DNA from: an uncultured Candidatus Thioglobus sp.
GTDB taxonomy: Bacteria > Pseudomonadota > Gammaproteobacteria > PS1 > Pseudothioglobaceae
Assembly: GCA_900180385.1 (NCBI GenBank)
Contig: FXLX01000014.1
Coordinates: 1 to 50,062 of the forward strand
Reading direction: 5' to 3'
Length of the DNA stretch: 50,062 bases
Positions 37,957 through 47,651 of this stretch are shown here, in pieces. How positions within the stretch are numbered: the stretch's first letter is position 1; each line of letters opens with the position of its first letter. A program made the position numbers and the translations under genes. The notes under the pieces were generated by a model. It worked only from the letters and a program-made list of their open reading frames with translations, was not told the origin of the DNA and ran no database searches.

Positions 37957-39042
37957 TTAAATCTCTTCAACAAAATTTAGCTCAAATAGGCGTCGTGTAA
38001 GCGTTAGATTGTCACTTGCAGATAACCACCTCTGATTGCAAAAGTTGATTAGACTCTCTTGAGTAATAGAATGGCTGTCTAGTGAAAAACCATTGATGAA
38101 AAATTTCATTTGATTGTTAATCTCTATATAGGCAATTTTACAAACAGAAAATAACTGATAATTTGCATTGGTATTAAACTCCAGTTGTTGTTGCTGAAAT
38201 TCAAACTGTTGTAAAATTTTTCGATCTAACGGATCTAGCTTAGTAACAAATTTGGCAAAATCAGATGCTGAAATTTTGGCTATATTGTTTGCTATTTTTA
38301 AAGCTGAATTCGGAATAAGGGCTGAATTATTTTGCGTGTCCCAAACGGGGTCTTGATAATAACTAGTAGTTTGATGCTCGGGCAAGCTTTCAAACATCTC
38401 TTTTGTACTATAAGAACGATAGCCAAAAGATAGGGTAGTGCAATCATCACTCAAACTAACGCCATGGTGTGCTACCTTAGGTGGGATGTATAAAATATCA
38501 CCTGGCTCAACATCGAATACTTGCTCTGATATAAACTCATTCATAATCCTAAGCGGCACATCTTTTAGATAATTATCTAAATGGCAGTTTTTAGTACTTA
38601 AACTCCAGCGACGTTTGCCACTACCTTGTAAAAGAAATACATCATAAAAATCAAAATGAGGACCGACACTACCACCTTTGGCGGCATACGAAATCATTAC
38701 ATCATCAAAGCGCCAGCGTGGAATGAAATCAAAATATGTGATTAAAGCCTCAATTTCAGGGATGAACCGATCGACACCTTGTACTAACAAAGTCCAATTA
38801 TTTTCAGATAAGTCAGAAAAGCTATCTTCTGTAAATGGCCCCTCAGTTAATGACCATTGTTGATTGCTGATTGAGCCAGTAATAAGGCGCGATTCAAATT
38901 CCTCTTCTAAGGAGAGTCCAGCCAATTCATCAGGCGATATTGGTGAAATAAAATTAGGCAACGCCTGTTTAATTAGCAATGGTTTTTTTTGCCAATAATC
39001 AGCCAAAAACTCTTGCTTAGATATTTTTACAAAGTGTATCAA
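37957..39042 (-). CDS. roxA: RoxA/YcfD-type ribosomal protein oxygenase (JmjC, cupin 4)
   Basis: A 2-oxoglutarate/Fe(II) oxygenase; the E. coli orthologue hydroxylates an arginine of ribosomal protein L16. The 361 residues start with a substrate-binding region (FLADYWQKKPLLIKQALP). The JmjC core has GGSVGPHFDFYDVFLLQGSG with Fe ligands H129 and D131, and PGDILYIPPKVAHHGVSL with the third ligand at H192 or H193. The C-terminal winged-helix part completes the family length. Upstream on the same strand lies a second 2OG-Fe(II) oxygenase. Confidence 0.9.
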   Translation of the reverse strand: MIHFVKISKQEFLADYWQKKPLLIKQALPNFISPISPDELAGLSLEEEFESRLITGSISNQQWSLTEGPFTEDSFSDLSENNWTLLVQGVDRFIPEIEALITYFDFIPRWRFDDVMISYAAKGGSVGPHFDFYDVFLLQGSGKRRWSLSTKNCHLDNYLKDVPLRIMNEFISEQVFDVEPGDILYIPPKVAHHGVSLSDDCTTLSFGYRSYSTKEMFESLPEHQTTSYYQDPVWDTQNNSALIPNSALKIANNIAKISASDFAKFVTKLDPLDRKILQQFEFQQQQLEFNTNANYQLFSVCKIAYIEINNQMKFFINGFSLDSHSITQESLINFCNQRWLSASDNLTLTRRLFELNFVEEI

Positions 39043-39078
39043 GATATTTTCATTATGAGAAAAATCATTTGTCAGATT

Positions 39079-39708
39079 TTATGAGTGCGCCAGGCGCTTT
39101 AAGAAATCCTCGCGTGAGCCGGCATTAATCCAGCCAGTAGTGATTGTCTTGCTGTTTTCATTATTAACTCGACCACGATGAATATGAGAAGGAGAGGCTG
39201 GAAAGATAACTAATTTACCACGCTCAGCTTTTTCATGGTGCTTTTGCCAGTGGAACTCAGTACCTGCTTCTTCCACAGAATCACAGTAGAGAATCCAAGC
39301 CAGTACTCGATTTCCAGGCTCTGTAACTTCATTGCTAATCGTCCAATCACAATGCCACTGATGAAAGCCTTCACCAGGCGCATAACGTTGTAGATTAAAT
39401 ATAGGCATTACAAATAGTTCTTGTTCTGGACAAACCTCACGAAATAGAGGTCGTTCTTGTAAATAGCGTTCAAGAGCAGCAGACACACCACGCACTATTA
39501 AGTCAGAAAGAGCGAACGATTCTGGATCAGAACGACTAAGCGCAACTAGACTGATATCAGTTGAAACTTTGGCCGGTTCTGCTTTGTTGCCACTAGAACC
39601 AAAAGCGATGCCAGGACGCTGTAGATCTTTGCGTTTTTCAAAGAATTCCATAACACCATCAGCAATAGCTTCGTATCCAGGATTTTGGTAACGACCGATT
39701 AATTGCAT
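39079..39708 (-). CDS. 2-oxoglutarate-Fe(II) oxygenase superfamily protein
   Basis: The 209 residues fold as a prolyl-4-hydroxylase-like double-stranded beta helix: LQRYAPGEGFHQWHCDW with Fe ligands H119 and D121, ILYCDSVEEAGTEFHW, and KLVIFPASPSHIHRGRV with the distal His (H175 or H177) and a following basic residue for 2-oxoglutarate. The substrate is unknown. It lies 36 bases before roxA on the same strand and 117 bases from the truncated haemoglobin gene, from which it may have its own promoter. Confidence 0.82.
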   Translation of the reverse strand: MQLIGRYQNPGYEAIADGVMEFFEKRKDLQRPGIAFGSSGNKAEPAKVSTDISLVALSRSDPESFALSDLIVRGVSAALERYLQERPLFREVCPEQELFVMPIFNLQRYAPGEGFHQWHCDWTISNEVTEPGNRVLAWILYCDSVEEAGTEFHWQKHHEKAERGKLVIFPASPSHIHRGRVNNENSKTITTGWINAGSREDFLKRLAHS

Positions 39709-39825
39709 ACTAAAGTGACAGATGCGTCGAGAATTCAGTGTTTTGAGTGCTATTAATCGTCATAATTTTTACCTTTATTTATATTGTTGTACTTCGCTCG
39801 ATGATATGAGTATTAGACCCTAGTT

Positions 39826-40209
39826 TTATCCTGGTGTATTTACCATATGATCTGCAACGCCTTTAAATGATGATACAAGTGTCATCAATAGAAGCTCATC
39901 ATTTGTAATCTGATCTTTTAGTGCTTGATTCATACACAATAGCCATTGATCTCGTTCAAGCACTGTAATAGCAAAAGGCATGTGCCTTGCTTTTAATTTT
40001 GGATGGCCATATTTTTCAATATAAAGAGAAGGTCCACCTAGCCAGCCTGACAAAAATAAAAACAATTTTTCTCTAGATATTTTTAATGATTTTGCATGCA
40101 TACTGCGTAACTCAATTGTATCTGAGCGTTGATCCATAAGATCATAAAAGCGGTTAACCAGTTTTTTAACCGCTGATTCTCCACCCAGTTGCTCATATTG
40201 AGTCAGCAT
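39826..40209 (-). CDS. Group II truncated haemoglobin
   Basis: A 127-residue 2-over-2 globin. Markers: YEQLGGESAVKKLVNRFYDL (helix B), FLSGWLGGPSLYIEKYGHP, the proximal His in KARHMPFAI (H76), and Trp G8 in RDQWLLCMN (W89), which defines group II. It would bind O2 or NO in the cytoplasm; a protective or redox role is known for relatives but unproven here. It starts 10 bases after guaB on the same strand. Confidence 0.92.
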   Translation of the reverse strand: MLTQYEQLGGESAVKKLVNRFYDLMDQRSDTIELRSMHAKSLKISREKLFLFLSGWLGGPSLYIEKYGHPKLKARHMPFAITVLERDQWLLCMNQALKDQITNDELLLMTLVSSFKGVADHMVNTPG

Positions 40210-40219
40210 TGGTTAAAAG

Positions 40220-41680
<1,461 letters not shown>

Positions 41681-42328
41681 TTAATATCTCCTGCGGTTGA
41701 CAAATTTTGGAAAAATAAAACCAATTAAGATTCCAAAGAATAAGACAAAACTACCAGTAACAAACCAGTTTCTAGAACTAGATTCTTCTGAGGCGGTGTT
41801 GTTGTTTTTTAGTAAGCTAATTTCTGTTTTTAATTGTAAATTTGAAGTGATTAGCTTTTCATTAGAGTGCTCTAACTTTAAAGCATCTTTGTAAACCTGT
41901 TCAATATGCTCTTTTTCAGCATTGGATTTTCCAGTTTGAACAGATAGTTTAGTATTTTTAACCTTCAGTGCTTGTACTTCAGTTTCAAGTTCAGTTTTGC
42001 GTTTGGCAAGCCTAGTGATTAGCAATTTATTTGCACTGTAAGTTTGCTTGAGTTTTTCCAGCTGTACTCTTGCAGGCGGGTTGTTTGATAGATAGCGAGA
42101 AATAACCCAACCAGTTGAACCTTCAAACTTAACCTGAGTCCAACCATCTTCTGTTGCCTGCAATATGGAAAGTTTTGATCCTGATACTAAAGAACGTACA
42201 ATATTATCGCCAAAGGTTTTTTCAGCTCTCATTGGAATGTCAACCTCATCAGTAATATAGACAAAAGATTGCGCACTTGCTAGTGAACTAAGTAGGAGTA
42301 ATTGAATTAAAAAGTATTTAAATATCAT
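41681..42328 (-). CDS. SH3-domain, coiled-coil membrane-anchored protein (TIGR04211/YgiM type)
   Basis: The 215 residues comprise a signal peptide (to about residue 19, LLSSLASAQS), a bacterial SH3 domain (about 22-85, VDIPMRAEKTFGDNIVRSLV and GWVISRYLSNNPPAR), a long coiled coil (about 90-180) and a C-terminal transmembrane helix (NWFVTGSFVLFFGILIGFIF) with a basic end. The layout suggests a periplasmic SH3 domain tethered to the inner membrane. Function of the family is unclear. It sits between valS (2-base gap) and guaB (0 gap). Confidence 0.85.
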   Translation of the reverse strand: MIFKYFLIQLLLLSSLASAQSFVYITDEVDIPMRAEKTFGDNIVRSLVSGSKLSILQATEDGWTQVKFEGSTGWVISRYLSNNPPARVQLEKLKQTYSANKLLITRLAKRKTELETEVQALKVKNTKLSVQTGKSNAEKEHIEQVYKDALKLEHSNEKLITSNLQLKTEISLLKNNNTASEESSSRNWFVTGSFVLFFGILIGFIFPKFVNRRRY

Positions 42329-42330
42329 GG

Positions 42331-45078
42331 TTATAAGCTAGAAATTTTTACCAATTGTTCATTAAGGTCTTTAATTGCACTTAAGGTTTCAGACAGTCTT
42401 TCACGCTCTACATTAACAATAACTTCTGGCGCACCTGAGACAAATTTTTCATTATTTAATTTGCCTTCAAACTGCATCTTTTGTTTTTCTAATTTTTCAA
42501 TTTCTTTGTTAAGGCGAGCAATCTCTTGGTCTTTATCGATCAATCCTGCCAGTGGAATTAAAATTTTCATCTCTCCCACAAGTGCCATAGCTGATTCTGG
42601 TGCATCATCTATAGGATTGAGTTTTTCAATGTTATCCATTTTGGCCAGCACATTTAGGATATTTGCATTTTTTTGCAAATAAGCCTCATCATTGGCACTG
42701 AAGTTTTGCACAAAGCAAGGTAGTGGCTTAGAGGGTGGAATGTTCATTTCTCCACGAATTTTTCGAATACCGAGAATAAAAGTTTGCAGCCATTTAATTT
42801 CATCTTCTGAGTTTGTAGAGCTTAGTTTTTGATCAACCTCTGGATAAGATTGAGTCATTAAACTAGCACTGTCTTTACCGGTAATAACATTACACTGTTC
42901 AAAAATCTCTTCAGTGATGAATGGGATAATTGGATGCAGTAGGGTGATCATCTCATCAAGAACTTTGATTAAAGTTGCTTGCGTACCGGCTTTGGTTTTT
43001 TCATCCTGCAATAGTGGCTTAGATAGTTCTAAGTACCAATCGCAATAGTCATGCCAAACAAATTCATATAATTCTTGACTCATTAAGTCAAGACGATAGT
43101 CTTTTAGGTGCTTTTCTACGTTCTTTTTGGTATCTTGTAAGCGTGACAGAATCCATTTATCTGCAGTTGATAAATCAGCATTTGGATTGACAGTTTCACC
43201 CTCAAGTTTCATTAAAACAAAACGAGAGGCGTTCCAAAGTTTGTTACAGAAATTTCGATAGCCTTCAATACGCTTTAAATCGAATTTAATGTCACGTCCA
43301 AATGAAGCTAAAGCAGCAAAAGTAAATCTGAGCGCATCAGTACCAAAAGCAGGAATACCATCAGCAAATTCTTGCTCGGTTTGCTTCTTGATTTTTTTAG
43401 CCATTTTCGGCTGCATCATGCCTTGGGTGCGTTTTTCAAGTAGATCTTCTAAAGAGATACCATCGATTAGATCAATAGGGTCAAGTACATTGCCTTTGGA
43501 TTTAGACATTTTCTGTCCTTGCCCATCTTTGATAAGACCGGTAATATAAATGTCTTTAAAAGGCACTTCACCTGTGAATTTCAAGCCAAACATAATCATT
43601 CTGGCTACCCAGAAAAAGATGATATCGAAGCCGGTTACTAAAACGTCAGTTGGATAGAAGCGTGCTAGATCAGGTGTTTTTTCAGGCCAACCTAAGGTTG
43701 AGAACGGCCACAATGCAGAGGAGAACCATGTATCAAGTACATCGTCATCTTGTCTGAGCTTAACGCCTTCACCAGCTTGTGCTTGAGCCTCTTCTTCAGA
43801 ATTAGCAACAAAAATATTACCTTGGTCGTCATACCAAGCAGGAATGCGATGACCCCACCAAATTTGTCTAGAAATGCACCAATCCTGAATGCTATCCATC
43901 CAATTAAAATAAGTTTTATTCCAGTTTTCTGGAATAAAGCGAATATTGCCATTTTTTACAGCATCAATTGCAGGTTGCGCTAATGGCGCAATTTTTACAA
44001 ACCATTGGTCTGTCATGTACGGCTCAATTACAGCATTGGTTCGATCACCACGAGGTACCATAAGTTTGTGTGGCTCGATTTTTTCTAATAAGCCTTGCTC
44101 ATTTAAATCTTTGATCATTTGCTTTCTAGCGGCAAATCGATCCATGCCAATATAAGCACTATCAACCGTATCGTTAATTTCAGCATTATCAGTTAAGATG
44201 TTGATTACGTCTAAATTATGACGTTGGCCCATTTCATAGTCGTTAAAGTCATGGGCAGGGGTGATCTTTACACAACCTGTTCCAAATTCCATGTCAACAT
44301 AATCATCGGCAATAATTTTGATTTTTCGATCTGTAAGTGGAAGATCAATGGTTTTTCCAATTAGATGGCTGTAGCGAGTATCTTCTGGATGAACGGCAAC
44401 CGCACTATCACCAAGCATGGTTTCAGGGCGTGTAGTGGCAACTACTATAATTTCATTACTGTTGGTAATAGGATAGCGTATATGCCATAAAGAACCCTGT
44501 TCTTCAACACTGATTACTTCTAAATCAGATACAGCAGTATGTAGAACTGGATCCCAGTTAACTAGGCGTTTTCCACGATAAATTAAACCTTCTTGATGAA
44601 GCTGTACAAACACTTTTTTAACCGCGTCAGACAGGCCTTCATCCATAGTGAAACGCTCTTTCTCCCAATCAACTGATGAGCCAAGACGGCGCATTTGTGA
44701 AGTGATAGTGCCACCAGATTGTTCTTTCCAGTCCCAAATTTTTTCGATAAATTTTTCACGACCCACATCATGACGCGTAATATCTTGTGCGGCCAGTTGA
44801 CGCTCAACCACCATTTGTGTTGCAATACCTGCATGATCCGTACCAGGTTGCCAAAGGGTTTGGTCACCCTTGCCACGATGATAGCGCGTAAGTACATCCA
44901 TGATTGTATGCTGAAAAGCATGCCCCATGTGTAATGAGCCAGTAACATTTGGTGGCGGAAGCATAATGGAGTAGGCACTCTCACTGGTAGAATTTGCATC
45001 AGATGAGAATAGATTTTTATCTTCCCAAAGTGAGCGGTATTTCGCTTCAATTTGTTCAGGATTGTAGGTTTTTTCCAT
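42331..45078 (-). CDS. valS: Valyl-tRNA synthetase
   Basis: A class I synthetase of 915 residues. HIGH motif as [20 protein letters not shown] (about 38-57), the editing domain with [32 protein letters not shown], the KMSKS motif [14 protein letters not shown], and a C-terminal coiled-coil tRNA-binding arm ([20 protein letters not shown]). Start placed at 45078 ([15 protein letters not shown]); the frame to 45108 would add ten unconserved residues and run into the divergent gene. Confidence 0.97.
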   Translation of the reverse strand: MEKTYNPEQIEAKYRSLWEDKNLFSSDANSTSESAYSIMLPPPNVTGSLHMGHAFQHTIMDVLTRYHRGKGDQTLWQPGTDHAGIATQMVVERQLAAQDITRHDVGREKFIEKIWDWKEQSGGTITSQMRRLGSSVDWEKERFTMDEGLSDAVKKVFVQLHQEGLIYRGKRLVNWDPVLHTAVSDLEVISVEEQGSLWHIRYPITNSNEIIVVATTRPETMLGDSAVAVHPEDTRYSHLIGKTIDLPLTDRKIKIIADDYVDMEFGTGCVKITPAHDFNDYEMGQRHNLDVINILTDNAEINDTVDSAYIGMDRFAARKQMIKDLNEQGLLEKIEPHKLMVPRGDRTNAVIEPYMTDQWFVKIAPLAQPAIDAVKNGNIRFIPENWNKTYFNWMDSIQDWCISRQIWWGHRIPAWYDDQGNIFVANSEEEAQAQAGEGVKLRQDDDVLDTWFSSALWPFSTLGWPEKTPDLARFYPTDVLVTGFDIIFFWVARMIMFGLKFTGEVPFKDIYITGLIKDGQGQKMSKSKGNVLDPIDLIDGISLEDLLEKRTQGMMQPKMAKKIKKQTEQEFADGIPAFGTDALRFTFAALASFGRDIKFDLKRIEGYRNFCNKLWNASRFVLMKLEGETVNPNADLSTADKWILSRLQDTKKNVEKHLKDYRLDLMSQELYEFVWHDYCDWYLELSKPLLQDEKTKAGTQATLIKVLDEMITLLHPIIPFITEEIFEQCNVITGKDSASLMTQSYPEVDQKLSSTNSEDEIKWLQTFILGIRKIRGEMNIPPSKPLPCFVQNFSANDEAYLQKNANILNVLAKMDNIEKLNPIDDAPESAMALVGEMKILIPLAGLIDKDQEIARLNKEIEKLEKQKMQFEGKLNNEKFVSGAPEVIVNVERERLSETLSAIKDLNEQLVKISSL

Positions 45079-45102
45079 TAACTTATAAAGATGGATTAAA
45101 CT

Positions 45103-45408
45103 TTGCAATTATACTATAAATGGATTAATAAATTGACCAATAAAATTTGGATAGTGTATTTGTTAAAATGCGCTAATAACTCGCTGTATTGCGGAATTAC
45201 CAACGATTTAACAAGGCGAATGCGCCAGCATAATGGCGAAATTAAAGGTGGTGCAAAATACACGCGTGCAAATACGCCTTGTGAGTTGGTTTATCAAGAG
45301 CTGGCCACTGATCGATCAAATGCCTCTAAACGAGAATATGAAATTAAGCACATGGATAAAAGCGATAAATTGCTACTCATAAAATCAGCATCAACAACTT
45401 CGTGCTGA
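45103..45408 (+). CDS. GIY-YIG nuclease-domain protein (YhbQ/UPF0213 type)
   Basis: A small single-domain GIY-YIG protein: [20 protein letters not shown] contains the two motif strands (VYLL and YCGI), followed by the Arg in [24 protein letters not shown] and the metal Glu in [10 protein letters not shown]. Such proteins act on DNA, but a clear role is lacking. The start is uncertain: no ATG is in frame, TTG 45103 overlaps a TATACT box and TTG 45133 is closer to the domain. Divergent from valS. Confidence 0.78.
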   Translation: MQLYYKWINKLTNKIWIVYLLKCANNSLYCGITNDLTRRMRQHNGEIKGGAKYTRANTPCELVYQELATDRSNASKREYEIKHMDKSDKLLLIKSASTTSC

Positions 45409-45439
45409 TCAGGTTATCATTTAAAAATAATCAGGTGTT

Positions 45440-46054
45440 CTATTTAGTTTTTTGAAATAAAAAATAATTAAAACTCTGAATTGAGCCATTAGGGTGTGGA
45501 TGTTTTTCATTAAGGGTTTTTATTAGGCTAAATTTATCGCCAAGTAAGTTGCAAATCTTTGTTTGATCATATTGAACAATGTTTAATTTTGAACACTCTT
45601 TAGGCCCATCTGGAGAAAAAGTAGCCAGCAAAAATAACCCATCTTTTTGAAGATATTGATCAAGTTTTTGCAGGTAAGTTTGTTGATCTTTTGGATCGGT
45701 TAGAAAATGAAAAACTGCACGGTCATGCCAAAGCTTAAAGGTAGAATCAGACTCAAAATCTAAAATATTTTCGTTATAAAGCGTGAGTTTGTCAGCTGAT
45801 TTTTTAAGTCTGTGTTTTAGGGTTTCTAGCGCTATAGTTGATAACTCCAACAGTGAGATATTATTAAAACCTTTAGCTAGTAAATTATCAGCCAATATTG
45901 ATACGCCACAGCCAATATCAATCATAGCGTCATCTTTTTGAATAGAATCTAAGATCCAATCAAGTGAGGTAGTGGAGTGGTTTTGATGCCAGCTGACCTT
46001 TGCATGATTTTTGGTGTTATAAACCTTATCCCAATGGGAGAATACGTTTGTCAT
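45440..46054 (-). CDS. Class I SAM-dependent methyltransferase
   Basis: The 204 residues begin FSHWDKVYNTKNHAKVSWHQ and have motif I as MIDIGCGVSILADNLL, motif II region ISLLELSTIALETL, a DRAVFHFLT segment (motif IV) and DGLFLLATFSPDGPKECS. It resembles small thiopurine or tellurite-resistance-type methyltransferases, but the substrate cannot be assigned. It is divergent from gloA with a 44-bp gap and convergent with the GIY-YIG gene. Confidence 0.82.
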   Translation of the reverse strand: MTNVFSHWDKVYNTKNHAKVSWHQNHSTTSLDWILDSIQKDDAMIDIGCGVSILADNLLAKGFNNISLLELSTIALETLKHRLKKSADKLTLYNENILDFESDSTFKLWHDRAVFHFLTDPKDQQTYLQKLDQYLQKDGLFLLATFSPDGPKECSKLNIVQYDQTKICNLLGDKFSLIKTLNEKHPHPNGSIQSFNYFLFQKTK

Positions 46055-46098
46055 GTTGAGCTAAGCTATAATAGAATAATTAAAATTATAAGCTAGAA

Positions 46099-46491
46099 AT
46101 GATGAGAATTTTGCACACAATGTTACGAGTTGAAAATTTAGATAAGTCCATTGCTTTTTATACTAAAGTTTTGGGGATGACATTACTACGTCAAAAGGAA
46201 TATTCCAAGGGTGAATTTACCTTAGCATTTTTAGGTTATGGCCCAGAGGCAACAAACCCAGCTTTGGAATTAACTTACAATTGGGGTAAGGCTAATTATG
46301 ACATTGGCACGGGTTTTGGCCATATCGCCATTAATGTTGACGATGTTTATGAGGCTATTGAAAAAGCTAAAAAACAGGGTGCTACGGTTGTTAGGGAAGC
46401 TGGACCCATGAGTGCCGGAACAACCATTGTCGGCTTCTTAAAAGATCCGGATGGTTATGAGATAGAGCTACTTTCTAAAACGTTCGACTAA
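46099..46491 (+). CDS. gloA: Lactoylglutathione lyase (glyoxalase I)
   Basis: Converts the hemithioacetal of methylglyoxal and glutathione to S-lactoylglutathione. All four metal ligands are present in the 130-residue frame: H6 (ILHTMLRV), E57 (ALELTYNW), H75 (GFGHIAINV) and E123 (DGYEIELL). Start is ATG ATG; the second (46102) gives the usual MRILHTMLRV. Length and the YNWG/GPMSAGTT segments fit the Ni-type bacterial enzyme. Confidence 0.96.
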   Translation: MMRILHTMLRVENLDKSIAFYTKVLGMTLLRQKEYSKGEFTLAFLGYGPEATNPALELTYNWGKANYDIGTGFGHIAINVDDVYEAIEKAKKQGATVVREAGPMSAGTTIVGFLKDPDGYEIELLSKTFD

Positions 46492-46546
46492 GACGGAGAT
46501 AAATAATTCATATCTAAAGAAAATAACAAAGAGAATAAGAATTTAG

Positions 46547-46630
46547 TTAAGTGTAATTCTTGCGCCCTGATAGGGCATGGGCAATGGAAAAGGCAATTCC
46601 TTGTGCTATAAAATTATCAGTCATTGCCAT
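46547..46630 (-). CDS. Candidate mini-gene carrying a RecR C-terminal-like peptide
   Basis: A 27-codon ORF on the minus strand reads MAMTDNFIAQGIAF, then SIAHALSGRKNYT. Eleven residues, IAHALSGRKNY, are identical to the end of RecR encoded 91 bases upstream on the same strand. The DNA differs at six of those eleven codons (CAT/CAC, GCC/GCT, TCA/TCG, GGG/GGC, CGC/AGA, AAG/AAA) and every change is silent. That suggests an old duplication kept under protein-level selection, or a remnant of a diverged recR copy. No strong ribosome site. Not annotated by any family I know. Confidence 0.4.
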   Translation of the reverse strand: MAMTDNFIAQGIAFSIAHALSGRKNYT

Positions 46631-46720
46631 TTTCTAGACAATGACTTTGTGAGTTGTTATTGAAGAATGCTAGAAAGGTTTTGCCTTAGCAAGAAAGTCT
46701 TTAAAAATATTTTAAGTTGT

Positions 46721-47305
46721 TTAGTCGTAATTTTTTCTGCCCGATAGAGCGTGGGCAATGGTGTTGATATCTGCATATTCTAGTTCACCACCAATGGGTA
46801 TGCCGTGCGCAATACGCGTAATTTGCACGTTGAATTGCTTTGACATATTGCTAATATAATGCGCTGTTACTTCGCCTTCAACGGTGGCATTAGTAGCAAG
46901 AATAATTTCAGAGATATGGTCATCCGCAAGTTTTTGTTCTAATTCATCCAAACCAAGTTCACTAGCACCAATGCCGTCAATCGGTGATAAATATCCGCTT
47001 AAGACAAAGTATTTTCCTTTATAAGCACCACTTTGTTCAATAGCATGTATGTCTGTTGGGGTTTCAACAATGCAAAGTTGAGAGTTATCACGCATTGTAT
47101 TGGCACAAATATTGCAAATATTTTTTTCACTTAACGTTCGACAAGAGTGGCAATGCTGAACGTGCTCCATTGCATCAACCAATGCTTTTGCAAGCTCAAA
47201 TCCTCCGTTACGATTGCGCTCAAGTAAATGATAGACAAAGCGCTGTGCAGTCTTACTACCAACACCTGGTAGCGCACAAAAAGCCTTATTGAGTGATTCA
47301 ATCAT
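46721..47305 (-). CDS. recR: Recombination mediator RecR
   Basis: Works with RecO/RecF to load RecA on gaps. The 194 residues have the N-terminal helix-hairpin-helix (NKAFCALPGVGSKTAQRFVY), a Cys4 zinc finger (CHSCRTLSEKNICNIC, about 54-69), and a Toprim domain (LCIVETPTDIHAIEQSGAYK, HYISNMSKQFNVQITRIA) with GIPIGGELEYAD before the end. Third gene of dnaX-ybaB-recR, 8 bases after ybaB. Confidence 0.97.
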   Translation of the reverse strand: MIESLNKAFCALPGVGSKTAQRFVYHLLERNRNGGFELAKALVDAMEHVQHCHSCRTLSEKNICNICANTMRDNSQLCIVETPTDIHAIEQSGAYKGKYFVLSGYLSPIDGIGASELGLDELEQKLADDHISEIILATNATVEGEVTAHYISNMSKQFNVQITRIAHGIPIGGELEYADINTIAHALSGRKNYD

Positions 47306-47313
47306 TGGTTCGC

Positions 47314-47637
47314 CTAAAAGGGTAAATTCATGCCGCCAGATAGGCTCATGCCACCTGTCACACCTTTCATTTTTGCCGCTGATGCATCAGAGATTTGCTT
47401 AGTGGCATCATTTATAGCAGTTAGAATTAAATCTTCTAGCATGTCTTTATCATCAATTACCATGTCATTAATTTTGATATTAGTTGCGAGATGCTCACCG
47501 TTAATAGTAATTTCAATTGCGCCACCAGCAGCTTTTCCAGTTGCATTTAACAGTTTAATTTCTGCTTGTGCTTTTTGCATATTATCTTGCATTTGCTGGG
47601 CTTTTTTCATCATTCCAGCCATTCCACCTTTAAACAT
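47314..47637 (-). CDS. ybaB: YbaB/EbfC nucleoid-associated protein
   Basis: A 107-residue DNA-binding dimer. It opens FKGGMAGMMKKAQQMQDNMQ (the helical tweezer arm), then GGAIEITINGEHLATNIKIN, DMLEDLILTAINDATKQI, and a Gly/Met-rich flexible end (GGMSLSGGMNLPF). Located in the conserved place between dnaX (14-base gap) and recR. Confidence 0.96.
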   Translation of the reverse strand: MFKGGMAGMMKKAQQMQDNMQKAQAEIKLLNATGKAAGGAIEITINGEHLATNIKINDMVIDDKDMLEDLILTAINDATKQISDASAAKMKGVTGGMSLSGGMNLPF

Positions 47638-47651
47638 AATTTATTCCTTGA

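Noticed and set aside
45379..45408. Terminator at the end of the GIY-YIG gene (ATCAGCA/TGCTGAT stem)
   Set aside because: The stem is within the coding end, the loop is long and no T-run follows.
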